From the NCBI GenBank assembly GCA_043815465.1, contig JBDRIW010000004.1, forward strand, positions 1 to 17,744: DNA of 17,744 nucleotides, written 5' to 3'. The notes below the pieces were generated by a model. That model saw only the letters and a program-made list of their open reading frames with translations, did no database searches and was not told the DNA's origin. The first letter of the stretch is position 1; each line of letters begins with the position of its first letter. This document shows, piece by piece, positions 6,215 through 13,900 of this stretch. The stretch is from JBAZFF01 sp043815465. Its GTDB lineage: Bacteria > Patescibacteriota > Minisyncoccia > Minisyncoccales > RBG-13-42-11. The translations under genes and the position numbers were made by a program.

Positions 6215-7270
6215 TTAAATAATAACAAAAATAGAATCTTTAATAAAGTAAGTTATCAATATTCCTAAAATTAAGATTAAGGCAAAGGGTAAGGTTTTTG
6301 ATATTCTTATTGTTTCAAAGTCTAATTGACCAGATGCCTTCATCTCTTGAAAATTACTAATTTCGCCAACCTTAAGGCCATCTGGATTATACCCAAAAAC
6401 TGGTTTTGATTTCATTCTTTGAGTTAATGAAGTAAGAAAAGTTAGAAACGCTATAGGTTGTTTTACAAAGTGTTGATCTTTTTTAAAAACCATTTCATTT
6501 AAAATCATACCCTCCTTAAGATCTTTAATTTTCACTTCCGAAGAAAAAAGATGTTGGCTTAAAGAAATTATCCAAATAGCTAATATGATTAACGAAGAAA
6601 AAATGGAGACTTTTATAAAAAATAATGTGTCAATGAATTGAGGATAGAAAATAAAAGATAAAACAATAATAGTCGTAAAGAAATAAATTACTTTTATTTT
6701 TAGTTTATTAATCACCCAAAAAATTCCCAAGAATAATGGAATAGTTAAAAAATAATCAAGATTAATTTTAAAAAAAGACAAAATGAATCTACGCAAAATA
6801 ATTATTCCTGTGCCAATCGTAAATATGTTAACTATAATAGGAAATTTTAATATATTGGTTGCAGTTCGAATTTTTTCTTTCCAATTAGTCTGGACTAATA
6901 TTTGACCAGTTAAAAATAAAAATAATGGCACAGCTGAATTCACCAGAATTGCTAACCCAGGGAAATATCCGATTGAAGAGCTAAACCAACTTATGGGAAA
7001 AAAAATAACTAAACTTATATAAAGTTTAGCATCTGCCGCTGACCATAATCCTGCAAACCAAATGATTAATCCCACCATTATCCCAGAAAAAATATTAATA
7101 AAGAAAGGAAGGGGCTGATTAACAAAAGATCCCGTATAATAGTTTAAGAAAAATCCTGCACCAATTAAAACCAATAGAAGACAATTTCTAATTCTTCCCT
7201 TTTTAAAATCTTCATACATGATCCACCCGCCAAATACTGCCAAAATACCTAAGAAAAAAATATCTGCCAT
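6215..7270 (-). CDS. A24-family (archaeal-type) prepilin peptidase
   Basis: A24 peptidases are membrane aspartyl proteases that remove the short leader of prepilin-like proteins. Both catalytic aspartates are present. Asp21 lies in Y-E-D-F-K-K-G-R-I-R-N after the first membrane segment. Asp80 lies in W-S-A-A-D-A-K-L, which matches the G-A-D-A-K form of archaeal preflagellin peptidases more than bacterial GxGDxK. About eight or nine hydrophobic segments are seen. A soluble stretch at about 245-315 (IKDLKEGMILNEMVF) precedes a final membrane helix. The bacterial PilD zinc and methylase region is absent. The 351 residues are longer than typical archaeal enzymes. The gene lies 40 bases after the upstream small gene and 8 bases before the repeat gene, whose prepilin-like leader is its likely substrate. 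Confidence 0.85.
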   Translation of the reverse strand: MADIFFLGILAVFGGWIMYEDFKKGRIRNCLLLVLIGAGFFLNYYTGSFVNQPLPFFINIFSGIMVGLIIWFAGLWSAADAKLYISLVIFFPISWFSSSIGYFPGLAILVNSAVPLFLFLTGQILVQTNWKEKIRTATNILKFPIIVNIFTIGTGIIILRRFILSFFKINLDYFLTIPLFLGIFWVINKLKIKVIYFFTTIIVLSFIFYPQFIDTLFFIKVSIFSSLIILAIWIISLSQHLFSSEVKIKDLKEGMILNEMVFKKDQHFVKQPIAFLTFLTSLTQRMKSKPVFGYNPDGLKVGEISNFQEMKASGQLDFETIRISKTLPFALILILGILITYFIKDSIFVII

Positions 7271-7310
7271 ATTCAGATTAAATATTTAGAATTAATTTTC
7301 TAAATTATGC

Positions 7311-7736
7311 TTATTGTCTTATCATTACTTTCACTCTATAAGCGGCCCAAACTCCATCCTTTCCCATCTCGACTAAACATGATACATCATCACCAACCTT
7401 TAAATCCAGAAATGATATCATCTCTGGAATAGCTTCTTTTGATTCTTGTGATACTATTTGAGCATCTGTAGCAACAGAAACTTCTAGTATTGAATCTCCA
7501 GACCCTAAAGTCAACACATTGTCTTCGATCTTCTTAATATCTCCTGCGGTTACAAAAGTAAACCTTTCTACTAATTTTGAATCTCTAAGATCTTCCACTG
7601 TTTTTACGAATTCTGTTTTTCCCTCAACCAATTCCCCTATAGATCCAAGATTCTTAGAAAAATCTTGAAAAATTAAACCAGTCCAAATTAAATTAATCAA
7701 AACAATAATTAAGATAACTATATTTATTTTTTGCAT
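7311..7736 (-). CDS. Small membrane-anchored protein, unknown function
   Basis: The 141 residues have one N-terminal hydrophobic segment (about 4-24, NIVILIIVLINLIWTGLIF), best read as an uncleaved anchor with the rest outside. Residues about 35-60 are charged and may be helical. Residues about 65-141 look like a small beta-barrel (AGDIKKIEDNVLTL, then FLDLKVGDDVSCLVEMG and AAYRVKVM), similar in style to DUF5666/OB-like domains. I do not recognise a family with confidence. It is the first gene of the six-gene cluster, 40 bases before the A24 peptidase gene, so it may be a minor structural or assembly part of the same surface system. Start is ATG with no Shine-Dalgarno. One cysteine lies near the end. 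Confidence 0.65.
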   Translation of the reverse strand: MQKINIVILIIVLINLIWTGLIFQDFSKNLGSIGELVEGKTEFVKTVEDLRDSKLVERFTFVTAGDIKKIEDNVLTLGSGDSILEVSVATDAQIVSQESKEAIPEMISFLDLKVGDDVSCLVEMGKDGVWAAYRVKVMIRQ

Positions 7737-7793
7737 ATTTTAAATTTTAGTATAAACGAAAACGACCTTTATTTAAAAACTATCACTATGTTA

Positions 7794-7831
7794 ATTATAT
7801 ACTAAATAAAATAGATATAGAAGTCTTCTAT
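7794..7831 (-). promoter_or_regulatory. Candidate promoter and operator of the six-gene cluster
   Basis: On the minus strand TTCTAT (7822-7817) is followed after 17 bases by a perfect TATAAT (7799-7794). The -35 box is weak. A perfect 15-bp palindrome, ATAGAAG-T-CTTCTAT at 7817-7831, overlaps it and could be a repressor site. A second possible -10, TATACT at 7754-7749, lies 12 bases before the ATG at 7736. The region is very AT-rich, so chance matches are likely. Confidence 0.3.
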
Positions 7832-7861
7832 TTATAGATAATTTAATTCTTTTTGGTTTCC

Positions 7862-7900
7862 AAAAAAAAGAACCACTAACACTGTTGCACTAGCGGTTCT
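7862..7900 (-). terminator. Rho-independent terminator of the lipoprotein gene
   Basis: On the minus strand AGAACCGCUA pairs with UAGUGGUUCU (ten pairs, one G-U) around a 12-base loop. It is followed by a run of U (plus-strand A-run 7862-7869). It lies about 27 bases after the lipoprotein stop and upstream of the six-gene cluster, so it insulates the two units. Confidence 0.85.
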
Positions 7901-7926
7901 CCCCTTTTTAGGGTTTCACTGAAAAT

Positions 7927-8478
7927 TCATTCGTTTACTGTTCCTTTTACCCGAATCATCCAATTTGTCTCTTTTTCAGAAACTTTTACATCCCATGGTT
8001 TCTTTTCCCAATCTTGCACCAAAGCAGAATGTTTATTCTCGGTGCTTGAATCGTAGTGCAAGTAAAACCCGCCTTCTCTTGGGGTATCGGTAATAACGAC
8101 AACAGAGAATTTGCTATTGACGACGATGTCGGGAATTTGGATAGATTTCCATTCCACACCCTCAAAATTAGCGTGGGGCACTGAGATTTTATATATCTCT
8201 TCTCCATACTCGTCCCATATTAGGATGACAACTTTCCGATTTTCGTAACCGATGCCAACGAGTTCTCCAGACACCAAGACTTCTTTTATCGTATAGGGCC
8301 CTTGTGGAGGCTCATATTCAACAAGAAATCCGTATCCCACTCCACCTAATCCATGTTTCCCATCTGATATACCATCATCGTATTTTAATTCTACTTCTTT
8401 GATAGTTTCCGAACCGGAGCAAGCCGTGAAGCTAAGCAGAGTAACCATAACCATCAACCCTATAAAAAATTTCCTCAC
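7927..8478 (-). CDS. Putative lipoprotein, unknown function, likely acquired
   Basis: The N-terminus has a basic start, a hydrophobic core and a lipobox F-T-A-C with Cys20, so it is probably exported and lipid-modified. The rest (about 25-183) looks like a single all-beta domain with YDDGISDGKHGLGGVGYGF near its start and NWMIRVKG at its end. It recalls carbohydrate-binding-like jelly rolls, but no family is assigned. Start is GTG, set by a strong Shine-Dalgarno (AAGGAGGG, 8-base spacing), the only such site found in the window. GC is about 44% over 8041-8280, against 28% over 9001-9060 in neighbouring lnt. The gene has its own promoter and terminator. These features suggest horizontal transfer. 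It follows lnt, whose product could N-acylate its lipid-modified cysteine. Confidence 0.8.
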   Translation of the reverse strand: MRKFFIGLMVMVTLLSFTACSGSETIKEVELKYDDGISDGKHGLGGVGYGFLVEYEPPQGPYTIKEVLVSGELVGIGYENRKVVILIWDEYGEEIYKISVPHANFEGVEWKSIQIPDIVVNSKFSVVVITDTPREGGFYLHYDSSTENKHSALVQDWEKKPWDVKVSEKETNWMIRVKGTVNE

Positions 8479-8486
8479 TTTCTTTT

Positions 8487-8494
8487 CCCTCCTT
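8487..8494 (-). promoter_or_regulatory. Strong Shine-Dalgarno of the lipoprotein gene
   Basis: The minus strand reads AAGGAGGG, separated by 8 bases from the GTG at 8478. It fixes the start codon. None of the other starts inspected in the window has a comparable site. Confidence 0.9.
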
Positions 8495-8546
8495 ATTAAT
8501 ATGAATTTTCAGTGTGAATTTGTTAAAGGCCTATTCTTCTTTTTAA

Positions 8547-8575
8547 AGAATAGCACAATATTATAAAAAAGTCAA
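8547..8575 (-). promoter_or_regulatory. Candidate promoter of the lipoprotein gene
   Basis: On the minus strand TTGACT (8575-8570) is followed after 18 bases by TATTCT (8552-8547), preceded by TGC as an extended -10. A 5' leader of about 60 bases would carry the Shine-Dalgarno. The -35 box overlaps the last codons of lnt. Confidence 0.55.
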
Positions 8576-10170
8576 TCCCTAAATTTTGAAGGGAGAATAA
8601 AGAACACTAATAATAAAATCCCAGCTAAAATAAGAACCCAGTCCCCATGTTTTGTATAAAAAGTTTTATGAGAAATTAAATATATTTCTCCTAAAATAAA
8701 TTGATTCTCAAAATTAGGCGTAGACTTAACAACATCTCCCCTATTATTAATAATGTATGATTTCCCATAATTTGTTGATCTAACCAAGTATCTTCCGTTT
8801 TCGGCTGATCTAAACTGAAGCATGGATAGAGTTTGAGAATTAAGAATTTCTGAACCACCAGAGAAAGACAAGCTACCTGCATTAAAAAATAATTGACTCC
8901 CCTCCTTAACAGAATTTAAGTGAAGGTTCGGTGAAATGACTTCAGAACAAAATAAAAAACCAATATTTCTTTCTTCAGAAAAAGATAATAATGGTTCTTT
9001 ATTTCCCCTCCTTATTCCTTTCTGATCTTTAATCTTTTCTAACCAGTTTTTATTAATAACTCCAGCAATAAATTCAAAAACAAAAGGAGGATAATCTCCA
9101 TATGGTAAAAGAAATCTTTTTTCATATTCTGTTGAAGTTTTTTCTTTTACGTTATAAAGAAGACCAATAAATTTTCTTTCTTCGTTCGTACCAGAATCAA
9201 TTATCCAAACATTTTTATCAATAAAAACACTATTTAAATATTCTTTATTTTCTTCTTCTTTCAGAAAATTACTACCCTCTGGGAAAATAATAACATCAAT
9301 ATCAATAGAATCTTGAAGAATGCTTTTTAATAATTGCATCTGAATATAATTTTTAGCTTGTCTTGCTTCTTTTGACGGAGATATACTTGAAGAAATTTTA
9401 GTTTGAATAACAGCAACATTTATTTTTTCATCATCCTTCCTTGCTGTTATTGAGGTTAAAGAAAAATAACTAACAACTATTGCCAAAATGAGAAAGATAA
9501 ACACTAAAAAAGAAATTCTATTCTTATTTATTATCAATCTAAAAAATAAAACATTAACTAGGATAATTAAAAATCCGATTAAATATATACCACCGACGCT
9601 AGATAGAAATCTAGCTCCAGAATTTGAGCTTAAAAGGTAAGCTAAATTTCCAAGTGTCCAATGGGCCCCAAGAAGGGATTCGTTCCCTATAAAAAATAAT
9701 CCAAAAGCCCAGCTTCTTATCCATTCAAAAATAATCCATAAAGAAGGAATTAATAACAGATCAAGATAATTCCTTTTTCTAAATATTCCACAAACAAGAA
9801 CAAATAAGGAAACAATTAAGGCTAAAAATCCAACAAAAATTAACCAAGGAAATATAATTAGAATAAAACTGAGAAAATTATTATCTATGCCAAACCAAGA
9901 TAATGGTAAAATATCAAAAGCCCAACTCATTACTTGAGCAATAAATAAAAATCCTACGATAAAACCAGCTAAAAATAATTCTTTAAAAGAAAGATTCCTT
10001 AGATTAAGAAAAAATAATAAAGGCAGAAAAGCCACCCAAATTAAAAAACCTAGATAAGGAAAAATAAAACCAATACCCAAAAGAAAACCAGAAAAAACAG
10101 GAAAAATAAATTTCCACTTAGGATGGTTAACTAATTTTAAAAGTTTTTCTATGAATTTTAGATAATCCAT
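8572..10170 (-). CDS. lnt: Apolipoprotein N-acyltransferase
   Basis: Lnt adds a third fatty acid to the N-terminal cysteine of lipoproteins. The 532 residues have the family layout. About six to seven membrane segments fill residues 20-240. A carbon-nitrogen hydrolase domain follows (about 247-500), and a last membrane helix lies near 510-527. The catalytic triad is visible: Glu298 (I-F-P-E-G-S-N), Lys351 (Y-E-K-R-F-L-L-P-Y-G-D-Y-P-P) and Cys408 (F-L-F-C-S-E-V). The start overlaps the rnhB end by 44 bases, so the two are translationally linked. A lipoprotein gene follows on the same strand. Lnt is classically linked to diderm bacteria; its presence in a probable CPR genome is notable though not unique. 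Confidence 0.92.
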   Translation of the reverse strand: MDYLKFIEKLLKLVNHPKWKFIFPVFSGFLLGIGFIFPYLGFLIWVAFLPLLFFLNLRNLSFKELFLAGFIVGFLFIAQVMSWAFDILPLSWFGIDNNFLSFILIIFPWLIFVGFLALIVSLFVLVCGIFRKRNYLDLLLIPSLWIIFEWIRSWAFGLFFIGNESLLGAHWTLGNLAYLLSSNSGARFLSSVGGIYLIGFLIILVNVLFFRLIINKNRISFLVFIFLILAIVVSYFSLTSITARKDDEKINVAVIQTKISSSISPSKEARQAKNYIQMQLLKSILQDSIDIDVIIFPEGSNFLKEEENKEYLNSVFIDKNVWIIDSGTNEERKFIGLLYNVKEKTSTEYEKRFLLPYGDYPPFVFEFIAGVINKNWLEKIKDQKGIRRGNKEPLLSFSEERNIGFLFCSEVISPNLHLNSVKEGSQLFFNAGSLSFSGGSEILNSQTLSMLQFRSAENGRYLVRSTNYGKSYIINNRGDVVKSTPNFENQFILGEIYLISHKTFYTKHGDWVLILAGILLLVFFILPSKFRD

Positions 10171-10735
10171 ATTTTTTAACTATTTTTCGATGATATTTTG
10201 TAGGATATCCTTTATGTTTATCAAACCCATATAGAGGGAATTCTTTATGAAATTTTTCCATTATCCTATCTCTAGTTACTTTAGCAATTATACCAGCTGC
10301 CATACAAGAAAAAACTTTCCCATCTCCACCAATTATTGATTTCTGAGGTAACTTAGAATTTATTTTAAAGTTACCATCTAGAATTAAAAAATTAGGTCTT
10401 ACTTTCATATTCTTAACAGCTTTTTTCATAGCTAACTTTGTAGCTTCAAGAATATTTATTTTATCTATTACTTTTTCTGACACCCTACCAATCCCCCATT
10501 TAATATTAGTATTAGTTGTTAATAATTTAAAAACATCTTCTCTGCCTTTAGGGCTCATCTTTTTTGAGTCTGCCATCTTAGGAAAATCAATTTTGATTTT
10601 CTGATTTCTAATCATCGTAGCGGCAGCAACCACAGGTCCGGCCAAACAACCCCTTCCCGCTTCATCCAGACCAACTACTTTCTTATATCCTACTTTCCAT
10701 ATTCTCCCCTCTTCTCTAAGGTTAAGTTTTTTCAT
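10127..10735 (-). CDS. rnhB: Ribonuclease HII
   Basis: RNase HII nicks RNA-DNA hybrids and removes ribonucleotides misplaced in DNA. The 202 residues match the normal length. The acidic active site is complete: Asp24 and Glu25 in G-L-D-E-A-G-R-G, Asp120 in L-I-L-D-G-N and Asp156 in A-K-V-T-R-D-R. Also present are D-S-K-K-M-S at 56-61 and the family ending S-K-I-H-R-K-T-F. Start is ATG without a Shine-Dalgarno. An extended -10 box ends 7 bases before it, so a leaderless transcript is possible. It is divergent from dnaE and overlaps lnt. Confidence 0.95.
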   Translation of the reverse strand: MKKLNLREEGRIWKVGYKKVVGLDEAGRGCLAGPVVAAATMIRNQKIKIDFPKMADSKKMSPKGREDVFKLLTTNTNIKWGIGRVSEKVIDKINILEATKLAMKKAVKNMKVRPNFLILDGNFKINSKLPQKSIIGGDGKVFSCMAAGIIAKVTRDRIMEKFHKEFPLYGFDKHKGYPTKYHRKIVKKYGLSKIHRKTFKIS

Positions 10736-10742
10736 TAGATAA

Positions 10743-10751
10743 ATTATAACA
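10743..10751 (-). promoter_or_regulatory. Candidate extended -10 promoter directly before rnhB
   Basis: The minus strand reads TGT-TATAAT, a perfect extended -10. It ends 7 bases before the rnhB ATG, so the mRNA would be leaderless. No good -35 box is seen, and the hairpin at 10749-10780 occupies that area. Confidence 0.4.
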
Positions 10752-10780
10752 AGAACTCCGCCATAAGGCGAAGTTCTTGT
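10749..10780 (-). terminator. Hairpin of 14 bp, possible terminator or attenuator
   Basis: The minus strand reads ACAAGAACTTCGCC, then TTAT, then GGCGGAGTTCTTGT, followed by TATAATTT. The stem is strong but the U-tract is poor. It lies 13 bases before the rnhB start and overlaps the -10 of the rnhB-proximal promoter, so an operator role is also possible. Confidence 0.4.
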
Positions 10781-10790
10781 AAAATTTCTA

Positions 10791-10838
10791 TCTCACTTTC
10801 AGAAACCGCTAATTGTTTAGTGATCTTTGAAAGTGAGA
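10791..10838. repeat. Imperfect inverted repeat of 48 bp with 4-base loop
   Basis: The outer ten bases of each arm are perfectly complementary (TCTCACTTTC at 10791-10800, GAAAGTGAGA at 10829-10838). The inner 12 pair at 10 positions if G-U is allowed. The loop is 10813-10816. It could form a hairpin in RNA from either strand and would be a plausible RNase III target. It may instead be a small inverted-repeat element. Confidence 0.75.
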
Positions 10839-10869
10839 ATAATAAAAAGTATTTTAATCTATGTTTTAT

Positions 10870-10897
10870 ACTATATCATACATTTTCAATTTGTCAA
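10870..10897 (-). promoter_or_regulatory. Strong candidate promoter reading toward rnhB
   Basis: On the minus strand a perfect TTGACA (10897-10892) is followed after 16 bases by TATAGT (10875-10870), preceded by TGA as an extended -10. It is the best full promoter match seen in the window. It would start an RNA near 10863, about 128 bases before rnhB. Confidence 0.65.
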
Positions 10898-10933
10898 TAG
10901 CTCTCTTTCTTTTTCTGCTAAACTTTTGTAGAA

Positions 10934-10942
10934 TGATATAAT
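10934..10942 (+). promoter_or_regulatory. Candidate extended -10 promoter of the dnaE operon
   Basis: TGA-TATAAT is a perfect extended -10 box. Transcription would start near 10949, giving a leader of about 20 bases before the dnaE ATG at 10969. No good -35 box is seen. The AAGG at 10952-10955 is too far from the ATG to be a convincing ribosome site. Confidence 0.6.
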
Positions 10943-10968
10943 CTTTTAAATAAGGTTTTTTATATTAT

Positions 10969-13900
10969 ATGAAATTTACCCACTTACACGTACATAGCCA
11001 TTATTCCCTCTTAGATGGTTTAGCTAAGATAGATGAGCTCTTGGATGGAGCTAAAGAATTAGGTATGGATAGTTTGGCCCTAACTGACCATGGAAACATG
11101 TATGGAGCTATAGAATTCTATAAAAAAGCTAAAGAAAAAGGAATAAAGCCTATAATAGGATGTGAAATATATCAGAGTTTAGATAAAATGACCGACAAAA
11201 GGCCTAATATAGATGATAAAAGATATCACATAGTATTATTAGCTAAAAATGCCATAGGATATAAAAATCTAGTTAAGTTAATAACTAAAGCCCATCTCGA
11301 GGGCTTTTATTATAAACCAAGGATAGATGAAGAATTATTAGAAAAACACTCAGAAGGATTAATAGGATTATCCGCTTGTTTGGCTGGTAAAATTCCCAAA
11401 CTAGTATTAGCTGGGAAAATGAAAGAAGCTGAAAAAGCAGCATTAAAATATCAAAAAATCTTTGGTAAAGACAATTTTTATTTAGACGTACAAGTTCATC
11501 CAAACTCTCCAGAACAGAAAAAATCTAACGAAGGATTAAAGGCCATATCTAAAAAAACTGGTATACCATTAGTAGCTACTAATGATATTCATTATCTAAA
11601 GAAAGAAGATGCTCAAGCTCAAGATCTTTTAATGCTTATTAACACTGGAGCTAGCCCAGATGATCCCGAAAGACTCAGTTTAACTACAGATGACTTTTCA
11701 ATGAAAAGCCCAAAAGAGATGACAGAACTTTTCAAAGAGTTTCCTGGAGCTATAGAAAATACTCAAAAAATCGCGGACATGTGTGATATACAATTAGAAT
11801 TAGGAATTACAAAACTTCCACTTTTTGAAACCCCCAACAAACAAACACCTGAAAAATATTTAGAAGAACTTTGTCACCAAGGAATCGAAAAACGTTACGG
11901 GAAAAAACCAGACAAAGAAGTTGTAGAAAGATTAGAATATGAATTATCAATTATAAACCAAACAGGATTTTCTTCTTACTTTTTAATAGTTCAAGATTTT
12001 GTAAATTGGGCAAAACAAAACAGAATAGTTGTAGGTCCAGGCAGAGGTTCTGTTGGAGGATCTTTAGTTGCCTATCTTGTTGGAATTACAAACATTGATC
12101 CTTTAAAATATAATCTCCTTTTTGAGAGATTTTTAAACCCAGAAAGAATATCAATGCCAGATATCGATTTAGATTTCACTGATAGAAGAAGAGACGAAGT
12201 AATCCAATATGTTGCAAATAAATATGGCAGAGATAAAGTGGCCCAAATAATAACTTTTGGAACTATGGCTGCCAGAGCCTCAGTAAGAGATGTTGGAAGA
12301 GCATTAGCTTACCCTTATTCTTATTGTGATCAAATAGCCAAAATGATTCCTTCTGGGATGACTTTAGACCAAACAATGGATTCTATTTCAGAATTTAAAG
12401 AACTATACCAATCAGATGAACAAGCTAGAACTCTTATTGATTTTGCAAAGAAACTAGAAGGAGTAGCTAGACATGCTTCCACCCATGCTTGTGGAGTTGT
12501 AATATCTAATACTCCTTTGGATGAATTAGTTCCTCTTCAACATCCAGCTCAAGATGAGAATATAATTGTAACTCAATATGAAATGCATTCTATTGAAGAT
12601 TTAGGAATTTTGAAAATGGATTTCTTAGGGTTAAAAAATCTAACTATTATAGAAGATACCTTGGCTAGAATATATAAAGTTCAGGGATTTAATATAGATA
12701 TTGATAAACTACCAGAAGATGACAAAAAAACATATAAAATGCTTCAAAAAGGAGATACAATAGGAGTGTTTCAATTGGAATCAGGGGGGATGCAGAGATA
12801 TTTAAAACTATTAAAGCCTAATACTTTTGAAGATATTATTGCTATGGTTGCACTTTACAGGCCAGGACCTATGCAACTTATTCCAGACTATATTGCTAGA
12901 AAAAACAAGAGACAACCCGTTACTTATTTGCATCCAAAAATGAAGCCTATTCTTGAAAGCACTCAAGGGATCATGATTTATCAAGAACAAATCATGAAAA
13001 TAGCTCAACAGATGGCTGGATTTACACTAGGAGAAGCTGATATACTAAGAAAAGCTATTGGTAAAAAAATAAAGAAACTCTTAATGTCTCAGAAAGAACA
13101 ATTTATTTCAGGAATGAAAAAAAATGATATAGGTGAAAACGTAGCAAAACAAATATGGGATTGGATAGAGCCTTTTGCTAGTTATTCCTTCAATAGATCT
13201 CATGCTGCAGCCTATGCAACAATAGCTTATCAAACAGCTTATTTAAAAGCCCACTTCCCTGCTGAATTTATGGCAGCCCTACTAACATCAGAAAGAAATG
13301 ATATAGAAAGAATATCTATATTAATTCAAGAATGTAAAAAAATAGAGCTAGAGGTATTGCCCCCAGATATTAATGAAAGTTTCACATTCTTCAGTGTTGT
13401 TCCTAAAAAAAACCAAATTAGATTTGGATTATCTGCAATAAAGAATGTAGGTTCAGGAATAATTGAAACCATCGTAGATGAAAGAAAAGCCAATGGTGTT
13501 TATGAATCTATAGAAAACTTCGTATCTAGAATTAATTCTAAAGACTTAAATAAAAAATCTCTAGAGAGCTTAATAAAATCTGGTGCTTTTGATAAGATGG
13601 AGGAGAGGAACAAATTGTTTTTCAATATGGAAAGACTCCTTGAATACACTAGAGAAAAGCAAAAAAATAAGAATAATGGACAAACAGGACTTTTTGATGG
13701 GATGAATATTGATTCCTCTATTAAATTAGAAGACTCTGAACCTGCCACAGAAAAAGAAATGTTATCTTGGGAAAAAGAACTATTGGGATTATTTATTAGT
13801 AGTCATCCTTTAAAAAACTTTAAAAATATATTAGAAAAGAATGCTACCGCTATATCCAGTCTTTCAATGACAGTTAAAGAAAAAGTTAAAATAGGAGGAA

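Larger units (their letters stand above)
10749..10863 (-). ncRNA. Candidate structured RNA: small RNA or long rnhB leader
   Basis: A strong minus-strand promoter (10897-10870) should start an RNA near 10863. This RNA would hold two hairpins. The first spans 10838-10791, with 22-base arms (20 of 22 paired) and an ACAA loop. The second spans 10780-10749, a 14-pair stem with loop UUAU. In the second, the only imperfect pair is a G-U on the minus strand but a C-A mismatch on the plus strand, favouring minus-strand transcription. A moderately U-rich stretch follows, so the second hairpin may end a small RNA of about 120 bases. The alternative is a structured leader of rnhB-lnt. No known RNA family is recognised. 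Confidence 0.35.

Noticed and set aside
8531..8553. Hairpin CTATTCTT...AAGAATAG after lnt as a terminator.
   Set aside because: No U-run follows on the minus strand and it overlaps the -10 box of the lipoprotein promoter.
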